Shown here one piece after another: positions 7,685 to 15,000 of a DNA stretch of 15,000 nt. A program made the translations under genes and the position numbers. The notes under the pieces were generated by a model, which was not told where the DNA came from, searched no databases, and saw only the letters and a program-made list of their open reading frames with translations. Origin of the DNA: Acropora yongei (taxonomy: Eukaryota > Cnidaria > Anthozoa > Scleractinia > Acroporidae); NCBI GenBank assembly GCA_014634225.1, contig BLFN01000517.1:630689-645688 (forward strand), read 5' to 3'. Position 1 is the first letter of the stretch. Every line of letters starts with the position of its first letter.

Positions 7685-8040
7685 TGTGTGACATTGTACC
7701 CAAGGGATACTCCCAGAAAGGCTGGGTGGGGTTATGCAGACCACCTCCAGAAACTCTTACCCCATTTATGACCAAAGTCTGTGATTTTTGCCACCCTATT
7801 TATAACCCGGCCAAAAATTGGATATCCTATTTATGACCTTTCCAGCTGGTACAGTTACCGCAAACATAATTAATGTTGGGCTTTTGGTGACGGTCTTTTT
7901 AATAATCATGAAAAAGTAGCTTCTTTCAAGAAACATACCCAATATTTCCAGACCAGAGTGCTAAAACCAACCCTATTAATTTTGGGGCTGCACATACCCA
8001 TATACTGTAGCCCATATAAGGGATTATGTTAACACCTGTA
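7685..8040. repeat. Inverted repeat family with CCCTATTTATGACC motifs
   Basis: Three copies of a (C)CC(T)ATTTATGACC motif occur at about 7761, 7794 and 7826, spaced 32-33 bp. The left edge AAGGGATACTCCC...GGGTGGGGTTATGCAGACC resembles the reverse complement of the right edge at about 7970-8030 (GGGCTGCACATACCCATATA, then AGCCCATATAAGGGATTAT), giving diverged inverted arms around a ~200-bp middle. The open frames across it (for example 7926-8132 minus and 7654-7836 plus) are low-complexity by-products. I recall this as a dispersed coral repeat; the family name is unknown to me. Confidence 0.5.
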
Positions 8041-8896
8041 TGATCCTTATACTGATTGAGCTGACCAGTAAAGAATGACAGCTTTGTTAGAGGCAGCCAT
8101 GCAACACAATAAAGCCTATAAATATGCAGCACCAGAATTCAGCAAATGGTTTTATTTTACTCTTTATTCATTATAAACAATCAAGAATTATCTTAGTGGT
8201 GTTTTTTAACTGCCCATTAATAACTATATTTTGATGGTCAGGGTTAGTTTTGTGCTATTTTGCAAGTAGATGTGAATTAAGTGATTTGCCTTTTATTATA
8301 TTTCACATTGCATCAATCTTTTGGGTGAAATGAGAGTGGTTATTGTAACTGCTAAAAGCACTGATACCATCGATAGTGCAAACTAATATTTATTAAAAAG
8401 TTGTGGATACAAAAAAGCAGTGTGAAACTGAAGAAATAAAAAGCTACAAATATATTAGTCATGCAAATTAAAGCAATAAGAAATGACATAAGAGGATAGG
8501 ATGAACTAACAGGAAACAATAATAATTACTTTGTTATGACTATTGGAAAGTTAATGAAGATAACTTGAGCTGTTTGATGGGCAGAATAAAGACTGACTTA
8601 AACTTCTTTAGTAGTCAACTGCGTGTAGCATGACTTTGAGTGCCTGTTTTCTGTGTGTCCCTGTTTTCTGTGTGAACATATTTGCTTTTAGAGAAAATCA
8701 TCATTCTAAGGTTGCAACAAGATCTAAGTTTCACTATTTTTCAATGATTCAGATACAGATTGATATGCTTTTAATTAAGTTTCTCAAGATGTTGCAATAA
8801 TTCAACAGATTTTACTTGCCCAAATTTCAATGTTGTATATAATAGAAATAGGTGATTAAATGACTTTATTTTTACGGTAACCATCTTTTACTTTAG
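8041..8896. other. Probable intron or upstream region of the TECPR1-like gene
   Basis: AT-rich, no recognisable exon. The sequence directly before 8897 (TTTTACTTTAG) is a good splice acceptor, so the last part is intron. The preceding exon, expected to encode a WSDxSG/WxWxxDW-type stretch, was looked for here and not seen. Confidence 0.5.
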
Positions 8897-9019
8897 GGGT
8901 GGCAATATGCTTTGGACTTTCCAAGAACCTTTTCTGGAAGAAAGGATAAAACCTCCTGTGTGAGAAGGCGACTATGGTCACGCTACTATAGATTTGATGG
9001 CTATGATCATTGGATTAAG
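8897..9019 (+). CDS. TECPR1: TECPR1-like exon: dysferlin domain part
   Basis: This 123-bp exon (41 codons, phase 0 at both ends) encodes GWQYALDFPRTF, RKDKTSCVRRRLWSRYYRF and DGYDHWIK. The pattern GWxYAxDFPxxF...SCVRRRxWxRxxR is a dysferlin (DysF) domain. The spacing and the sequence of the next exon fit the first DysF domain of TECPR1, a tectonin beta-propeller protein. In vertebrates TECPR1 binds ATG5-ATG12 at autophagosomes and damaged lysosomes. The acceptor is TTTACTTTAG|GGG and the donor AAG|GTTTGA. No stop or shift is present and basic/aromatic residues are conserved, so the gene looks functional. Other DysF proteins (ferlins, Pex30-type) are less likely because of the following exon. 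Orthology is inferred from memory of the family, without a search. Confidence 0.78.
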
Positions 9020-9775
9020 GTTTGAATTAACCACCTGATGTGAATCATAACAAAATACTATTTCACTAGCCATTGCAATGTGTCCTAAAATACAATTCTC
9101 ATGGTAACCCTGCCTTCACAATACATGGTACACTAGTGCAAGGTTGTCATGACAACACTGCATTAATAATTATTATACTTAATGTGTAAGTCGCAGTTGA
9201 AAAAGGTTGTAACTAAGGAACAACGCTCTACCTCTCAATCAAAATCCAAGATTAGTGGTAATGTGGAAATTCTTTTAATATATTCCTTGGAGCTCCTTAG
9301 ACAACAACAACCGAAAGAAGATCATTTACAACTTATACAATCTAGGAATTTAAGATTTTCAAATACTGCAGCATGCCTATGAGGTAATTGGTTTGAAACA
9401 TACAACAATTATGTCCTCTGCACAAAAGGTTTAAATAGCAGTGAAGCAGTGATATCTAGATGAAAAAATTACAATCTTTTGAGCATGAAAACTGAAGGAA
9501 AAATTGGAAATACTTCTCTATGGCTGTTCAAGGGCACTTTGTAATTTCTGTACAACTAAACATTAGATAAATGCATTTGCACACAATGTTCAATAAGGAA
9601 GGTTATAGTCATTGTTACAGTACGACATCTACTTTACACATTTTGCATGCAGTTAAAATTATAGCAGCTGAGGAGAGATGACTGGAAAACATGGGAAAAA
9701 ATTAGCAATGAGGCTCCCCCAGTCAACTGTCAGTAAATGGTCAGCTGAATCATAGTTCAGAGATCACTGCATGAA

Positions 9776-9862
9776 AGTTCACTGCCTAACAACCAACTGT
9801 TGGCAGACAACCTGACAAGTGGAGGCCTTTTCAAGTTAAAGTTGGTTGTCAGGTGGTGAACT
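9776..9862. repeat. Intronic hairpin, 23-bp arms
   Basis: The arms AGTTCAC-TGCCTAACAACCAACT (9776-9798) and the inverted copy at 9840-9862 match at 20 of 23 positions around a 41-nt loop. The loop itself contains a further partial copy (GACAACCTGACAAGT at about 9807-9821). There is no coding capacity. Confidence 0.6.
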
Positions 9863-10086
9863 GGATTGTTGATGTTACCTTATATACAGGGGTGTGTTAT
9901 AGAATTGCAGCAGTGGTTCACACAGAGGGCTAAGTTGACGTATACACAGTCATGTATGCAGCCATTATTTTTCACCAGGTTTCACACAAAAGAGTCTTTT
10001 GTCCTGGAACTGAAAGACAAGCATTTTTTTTATACATTTAATAAAAATTTAAATTGTGATAATAAAACATTTTGTAAGAGTATATC

Positions 10087-10333
10087 AAAAGTTTGTTGAC
10101 AATGTTTTAATGTTTAGCTAACATCATGATCAAGACAGAGTGAATTATAAAAGATGTTCAAATACTAATTAAAAAAGACAATTTGTTGATTCCATTTGCA
10201 CAAAATTCTTTGGTTAAAAGAACATTCCATCACCTACCGTATTGTCTTTTTAGGATTTAAACCTTTTTTATCATTCAGTCTTTGACTTAATAATGACGTT
10301 AGCTAAACATTGAAATGTTGTCAACAAACTTTT
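10087..10333. mobile_element. MITE-like inverted-repeat element in intron
   Basis: The left end AAAAGTTTGTTGACAA (from 10087), followed by AATGTTTAGCTAAC, reappears inverted at 10290-10333 (GTTAGCTAAACATT...TTGTCAACAAACTTTT). The pairing continues inward with gaps (AAAAAAGACAAT on the left, ATTGTCTTTTTAGG inverted on the right), so the arms reach about 110 bp each. The total length is 247 bp and it has no ORF. Flanking duplication is not clear (ATAT occurs on both sides but not symmetrically), so the superfamily is unknown. It lies in the TECPR1-like intron. Confidence 0.68.
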
Positions 10334-10638
10334 AATATGCATGTTACAGCCTCAAGAATGCTGATATGGTCTGAGGCCATGAGCTAGCCTTCAGTCATTA
10401 TTACTTTTCCTCAGTTAAGTTAAAACATGTAGGTGATAGATAAAAGTACCAATACCAGTGGTCAGAACTGACTAGCTGGGTTGGCCAGCTGACCTATTAT
10501 TGTTTGAAAATTAATAGTTCTGAAAACTGGGACAACTGTTTCTGGTCAAACCAGGTCTTCCCTGGGAGTTTCAACTTTTAGATGGGTTGATGCACCAGAC
10601 AAGGTGCCTGTACGTTAAATTTTGTTTGATCATTGTAG

Positions 10639-10761
10639 ATTCCAGGGTTGAGTGAAGATCCCACTCAGGAGCCTTTTCAAGATATTAGTGTAGGTGGGAC
10701 ATCCATTCCTGGTCATGATTCTGGTTATTTGGCTGTGTGGGCTGTCACTTTTCAAGGAAAG
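10639..10761 (+). CDS. TECPR1: TECPR1-like exon: DysF end and first tectonin repeat strand
   Basis: This exon is 123 bp, 41 codons, phase 0, bounded by TTGTAG|ATT and AAG|GTATGG. It encodes IPGLSEDPTQEPFQDISVGG, then HDSGYLAVWAVTFQGK. In TECPR1 the first DysF domain ends WxKIP and is followed by a PF(N/Q)D(L/I)SVGG block, then VWAVxxxGK, the start of a tectonin beta-propeller repeat; the order here is the same. The reading frame stays open past the donor (VWLQAKEQ...). Vertebrate TECPR1 also continues with VW, so a longer exon is possible, but similarity stops there and the donor is canonical. The following exon was not found in the remaining ~4.2 kb. Confidence 0.78.
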
Positions 10762-12450
10762 GTATGGTTGCAAGCAAAAGAGCAATATTTGAAGAACACA
10801 GAGATTGATTTTTTTCTAGCCTATAATAAAATGAGGAGGCACAATGTCATTACATGAGACTTCAAGGACATGTAATGCGAGAGGTGCGCCAAACAAGTCT
10901 TCCTTGTATATATTTATTTTGCTTGCTCATTTGTCTCTCCCTTAAATCCATGCACGAAAAATTCTGGGCAAGACATGGGGAGATTCAGGGCATAAAAGGT
11001 CTCACTGATGAGTGATACAGAGTGTGATGATAATCAGCCTGACAGGAGCAATAAAAATTGAATGATAAAGGAGCGAGAATGGAGCGGAACATTGGTACTA
11101 CTCTAACATTTGGGTAATATTCTGAGCGATAAAAAGGAGAGATTCAGGTCTTCAAAAAATCACGCTATGATGAAGCAGACATTTTTATGGCCATGACATT
11201 AGTTTTTAGTTAATAATTTTCTCTCCTGTATGTACGTCACAATCAACTCTTTATTTTCAGTGATAAAAATGCGATCACAACAAACACATGTGCATGCAAC
11301 TAACATAATGCACACAGTTTCCACTATTGACTGAGTGTCAAGACCAATATATTGGTCAACTATCAAACAGTTCTTTACTGAAACCAACTACAGTAAACAT
11401 GACCCTTGCCATCATTGGGTGCAACAATCATTATAAGACAGGAATATGTTTGATTTTAAAGTAATTTTTAAAGAAAAAATGTGCCAAGAGACATTTAGCA
11501 TGGAACAAAATGCAACTGTAGTCATTTAAAGTATGCATTCTAATGTATTAATTAGCTATGCATGTTGGTAGCCTTTGCACAGAGTGATCTGTGATCAAAT
11601 AGTAAGTTGTTTGTTCCCACTTTCTCATTTATTTTAAATCTTCATTACATGGTTTGAAATCTATTCATAAAATAGAAAGTGTTTTCAGCAGTGTGGGAGA
11701 GCAAATACATGGTCTTTTGTTGTGGTTTGTTAGTGTCCTAAATGAGAAGAAAAAGCTCAGCATCTGTGTAGAGATTCAAACATTAATTTTGGGTGAACTG
11801 CACAGTTGAACTGAAATGCGTGTCAAAGGCGGTTAAAATAAATTATTCATATCAGCTAGCCAGAAAGCAAACATTGCTCTGCGCTCGCAAACGTTTTCTG
11901 TAATGCTCAGCACAGTCACTTGACATGAACCGTTAATAACATGTTTTTTTTTTTTTCAAATATAGAAAAGAAAAAAAACTACTGCATAAAAAGTGAAAGA
12001 GGGATTCAGTCTCTGTATCACTTATTTGCTGGCTGATTGACATTAGTGCAAGTAATGCTTCAAAGCTAAGGGAAAGCTTTCATCTCAAATAAGATCATGA
12101 TTGGCACTTAAGCATCACACAGATTAATGTTTGGAATTGTACTGTGGATTATGGACAGAGTTTAAATGAAAACTTAAGCAGGGTTAACTTTGAAGAAAAA
12201 CAATGCCCATATGTGGTAGCATGCAGCATGCTACCATGAGTTGCATGGTGTCAGGAGAGGTACCAGCACTGCTGCAAACAACTGTCATAAAATATTTCTA
12301 TAAGCGCTCCAGAACTTGAAATGTTTGCTAATTTCTTGTTGATCCGTGCATGAAAAGTAGACTTTCTGTAAGTTCCATACAGTATGTATGCAAAATATAT
12401 TTACATCTCAAGGAACCTGCAATTTGTACTCACAAAAACACAGACACCAC
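10762..12450. other. No exon recognised; probable downstream intron
   Basis: AT-rich with T- and A-runs (for example 11943-11980). It contains a perfect 23-bp palindrome at 12214-12236. I searched the + strand for tectonin-type strands (VWAV, GSSW) and saw none. ORFs such as 11199-11387 (minus) have no recognisable features. Confidence 0.4.
12214..12236. repeat. Perfect 23-bp palindrome
   Basis: TGGTAGCATGC-A-GCATGCTACCA has 11-bp arms around a single central base. It could be a dimeric protein-binding site or a chance palindrome; nothing around it decides. Confidence 0.6.
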
Positions 12451-12454
12451 TACG

Positions 12455-12632
12455 ATAATTATTATTAACCACTACTATGACATGATGATAGACTTCATTT
12501 GAATAGGGTAAGACGTGACTGTAAACTGAAAGGCTACTGAGTTCATTTTGTGGGAAGAAACCAGAGTGCCGGGAGAAAATCCACAAAGTCAGGTTGAGAT
12601 CAACTGAAACTCGATCAGCCCACACACAGCAG

Positions 12633-12665
<33 letters not shown>

Positions 12666-12820
12666 GCTACGCCAGCCTGACATCCCAAGGATCTAGGAGT
12701 ACACTACGGGGAAATTGTCTAGATGGTCATCCATCCTGATAATTATCAACCCCGCCAAAGAGTGCTTAACTTCAATGAACAGGCTGGATCTGGTCTTTTC
12801 CTTTTGGTGATGGCCGTAAA
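12455..12820 (-). mobile_element. SINE-like unit: 5S-rRNA-like head joined to tRNA-like segment
   Basis: Read on the minus strand, 12820-12695 (about 126 bp) resembles a degenerate 5S rRNA gene. It shows ACGGCCATCACCA, then CCAGATC, CCTGTTCATTGAAGTTAAGC, GGCGGGGTTGATAATTAT and GGATGGATGACCATCT, in the order and spacing of the 5S internal promoter blocks. It is followed at once by GGGATGTCAGGC and TGGCGTAGCGG (12674-12664), a perfect match to the pol III A-box pattern TRGYNNARNGG. A weak B-box-like TGATCGAGTTT follows about 65 bp on. Next is a TTTTCTCCCGGCACTCTGG core (about 12582-12564) and an (AAT)n-like end near 12455. The 95-residue open frame here is a by-product. No target duplication was resolved. 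Confidence 0.55.
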
Positions 12821-13125
12821 ACTTAAGCGGTGCAATATAATTATGTTGCATCACATTCCCTAAAACAATAATAATGCAAGAAAACCATACAATGATATAG
12901 TGAAACATGGTAATTTATAGTACATTTAGACTATCCATGTACTCATCAACCAACAACCCACAGTAGAATAACTGTGCTTGTTATCCTCACGTTAGATGAG
13001 ATGTAACCCCTAATTACTTAAAAGAAAATTAAAGTAAAGATTTTGGTGATTGTTGTTGATACAATACTAAATAGCCAAAGGGGAAATATTTAGAAATTGC
13101 CTTTTTTGTAAGTGGGTATTACAGT
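12821..13125. other. No gene recognised
   Basis: AT-rich spacer between the SINE-like unit and the third LINE fragment, without recognisable protein or RNA features. Confidence 0.4.
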
Positions 13126-13129
13126 AAGT

Positions 13130-13800
13130 TAGTCTGCCTTTTTAATATGTTCTTTGTTACTCGTCAGAGTCCATAATGATATTTTGAAAGCTGTTGACAA
13201 CAAATCTGTTATATTCTACTATAGCTGCACTTATTGGGTGCATTTGATATCAATCACACAATTTTGGTATCTGAAGACTGGCAAATCATTTTGGCATTAG
13301 GGGCACTGCTCTTAATAGTGATTATTGGTTTCATTCATACAATCAGTTATATTGTTAAACAGTTTGTTTTGATTTGTCACTAAGAAATCTCCAATATTTG
13401 TGGAGTACCGCACAGATCCGTGTTAGGCTCTTTACTCATGTATTCATTTTCTACAAGTCCATTGGGTAATAATATTGTTATTCCCAAAATATTGTTTCTG
13501 ACTTATAAGGCTCTAGAGAGTCAAGAACCGAGCTACATCAAAGGTCTGCTTAAGTATAAGAACTTAGCGGTGTATTACAATCTTCGAACAAGCATTTGCT
13601 TGATGAGCCCATGCCTAATTTAAAAACCTATTGTAATAGGGTATTCTGTTGCTACTCCAAAATAATTGTGGAATAAGTTAGCATTGGACTTTAGGCTATA
13701 ATTGTCAGTTTGTATTTAAAACTAAGCTTAAGACATATCTGTTTACAAAGTCTTATGATTTTTATTATTAACCTGAATTGTTTTGAATAGTGTAGTTTTA
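13130..13800 (+). pseudogene. LINE (L2/CR1-like) RT fragment with internal deletion
   Basis: The + strand reads LLVRVHNDILKAVDNKSVIF, then (after a shift) LLGAFDINHTIL, matching the LLDLSAAFDTINHxIL motif around the first catalytic Asp. After a stop come NICGVPHRSVLGSLLMYSF and STSPLGN (the GVPQGSVLGPLLF block). It then jumps directly to KILFLTYKALESQEPSYIKG, which normally lies over 100 residues downstream; the YxDD box is therefore deleted near 13480. The tail contains LWNKL and a KTYLF-like end by about 13750. This gives both palm and C-terminal parts, unlike the other two LINE scraps. Multiple stops show it is dead. Confidence 0.82.
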
Positions 13801-14400
13801 TAGTGCTGTAAATTATAATAATGCATTTACTGTAATTTATATAATATTATATTTAAGCCTAGCAGTTAGTTCAAACAATGTCAACTTGGGTTTCCCACAG
13901 CAATTGAGGTAAATCACTAGCTACTGTAGCTTGCTTGCCAAATTTAAAATAACATTGTCCTTTGTGGTCTGGCCTTTGTGTATCGAAAGATTATATCAGT
14001 ATTTTAAAATTTCTCAAGAAAGAGCCTATGCACATTTAATTTAACCAGTATAACTGCATGGTGACCAGAAATTACTGCTAAATTGACAATTTATCAAGAT
14101 GTGCTTGTAAATTATTAATTTTGGGTTTGCATCTTGAATTGACTCATGAGGTATTAAAATTAATGATCAAATCACTTTCCAATCAAAACTGGTGTCATGA
14201 TACAAGTTTTTTTATTCTCCTACCAGTTTAATGAATTGGCCAATACGTGTACTGTTTTGCTGGTTAGCTCATGTATTTGTAGTCGAAAGAGGTCAAATTT
14301 CCACTGCAAGCTGATGTTTTGAGGGTTAACCCTTGGAGAGCAACTAGAGGGCTTGCAGGTTTTGTGAGGTTTATGTAGGTAGTTTAGGAGCAGATGGTGT
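13801..14400. other. No gene recognised
   Basis: AT-rich sequence following the LINE fragment (its 3' untranslated region may account for the first part). No motif could be supported. Confidence 0.4.
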
Positions 14401-14408
14401 AAAGTGCA

Positions 14409-14549
14409 TGTTGCAGGTTAGAGTTGCAGGTCACTGTTTTACCATAACTGAAACAACCCAAACTTTTGCAACCTTAGGCCTAAATATTATTTTTTGGGCC
14501 TCATGTTAAGGCTTGGGCTTTGTCAGCTATAGTCAACCTGCAACCTGCC
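14409..14549. repeat. Short inverted-repeat unit with GTTGCAGGT ends
   Basis: GTTGCAGGTTAGAGTTGCAGGT at the left is countered by CAACCTGCAACCTGCC at 14535-14550. Inside, AACCCAAAC...CCTTAGGCCTAAA partly pairs with TTGGGCC...AAGGCTTGGG. The arms are imperfect. No coding sequence. Confidence 0.4.
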
Positions 14550-15000
14550 TCCACGTTAGGGTCGAGCTATGCCATTTGTGGAAAAAGTGGTGGTCTGTAT
14601 ATATGAATAAATTTAGTTGCGTTTCATAAGGATTAAGGGTGCTCAGTTGAAAAATACATTTGTGTGCAAGGTTTTTTTGACATTGCAAAATTGACTGCAA
14701 ATTGTCACGTTGTTTGTAGAGTGGTTGAAGGTTGATGTTCCATGTAATTTGATGAATCATTTAGGTCCTGAGTTCTTGTTAGTGTTTTGGATAGAGAGTT
14801 TTACATTGTGAGCATGTGCCAAAACTCAAACGGATGAACACACCATACACTAGGTCACATGCGCATGTGCGTCCTTATCGGCGCCAGGGCCCTTGTGTGT
14901 GCATGAAATATGCGTTCATTTAATTAATCGATTTTTGTAGCTTACTGCCTCTTAGGTGTATTAATTAAGGTACTATGCTGTCCTTTTTAGTTAGTGAGCG
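14550..15000. other. No gene recognised
   Basis: Non-coding to the window end. A perfect palindrome CACATGCGCATGTG occurs near 14857-14870, followed by a small GC-rich patch (GGCGCCAGGGCCC). The minus-strand frame at 14533-14760 has no recognisable content. Confidence 0.4.

Larger units (their letters stand above)
9020..10638 (+). other. Intron of the TECPR1-like gene (1,619 bp)
   Basis: It is bounded by GT (9020-9021) and AG (10637-10638), and joins two phase-0 exons so that WIK runs into IPGL, as expected for the protein. Open frames inside it (9182-9382, 9866-10099) show no recognisable protein and are rejected. It carries a hairpin at 9776-9862 and an inverted-repeat element at 10087-10333. 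Confidence 0.7.

Noticed and set aside
9182..9382. 66-codon open frame in the TECPR1-like intron
   Set aside because: No recognisable domain, no splice context consistent with the gene, Gln/Lys-rich by composition.
9866..10099. 77-codon open frame in the same intron
   Set aside because: It overlaps the inverted-repeat element at 10087 and has no recognisable protein features.
12695..12820. Functional 5S rRNA gene
   Set aside because: Too diverged in the conserved internal blocks and joined to a SINE body, so it is treated as a 5S-derived SINE head.
12401..12908. Two minus-strand open frames (95 and 71 codons)
   Set aside because: They lie on the SINE-like unit; its RNA-derived structure explains the sequence better than a protein does.

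Overview
The window reads as AT-rich metazoan nuclear DNA. It is most likely from an anthozoan cnidarian (stony coral or sea anemone): the DIRS-like Gag/RT protein style, the L2/CR1-like LINE remnants and several non-coding repeats resemble what I know from those genomes. There is no bacterial-type gene organisation. Only one host gene can be supported. It is a TECPR1-like gene (tectonin beta-propeller repeat and dysferlin domains; autophagosome/lysosome membrane protein in vertebrates) on the + strand, seen as two consecutive 123-bp phase-0 exons at 8897-9019 and 10639-10761. Its other exons were not found here.

The left half (about 300-6400) is a graveyard of transposable elements. A Ty3/gypsy RNase H scrap lies at 300-513 (minus), followed by a compact ~124-bp hairpin at 608-731. 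A LINE reverse-transcriptase fragment carrying an in-frame 147-bp tandem duplication fills about 873-1473 (plus). It abuts a long, decayed DIRS-like tyrosine-recombinase retrotransposon on the minus strand (about 1474-5590; Gag-like, RT/RNase H and recombinase regions in that order). Two younger DNA elements sit inside the DIRS relic. One is a 562-bp palindromic foldback element flanked by TTAA (2010-2571); removing it with one TTAA rejoins the recombinase reading frame. The other is a 503-bp hAT deletion derivative flanked by AGTAT (3975-4477) that keeps only the C-terminal dimerisation part of its transposase. A second LINE RT fragment follows at about 6036-6400.

The middle (6400-8060) holds non-coding repeats. 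There is a foldback unit with 31-bp inverted ends enclosing ~12-bp TCGGTCGACATA-type and 22-bp repeats (6953-7532), and an inverted repeat family with CCCTATTTATGACC motifs (about 7690-8040).

The right half contains the TECPR1-like exons. The intron between them carries a hairpin (9776-9862) and a 247-bp inverted-repeat element (10087-10333). Downstream are a SINE-like unit on the minus strand that appears to join a 5S-rRNA-like head to a tRNA-like segment (about 12455-12820), a third LINE RT fragment with an internal deletion (about 13130-13800), a small inverted repeat at 14409-14549, and otherwise featureless AT-rich DNA. I see no tRNA gene, CRISPR array, operon or intact mobile-element ORF.
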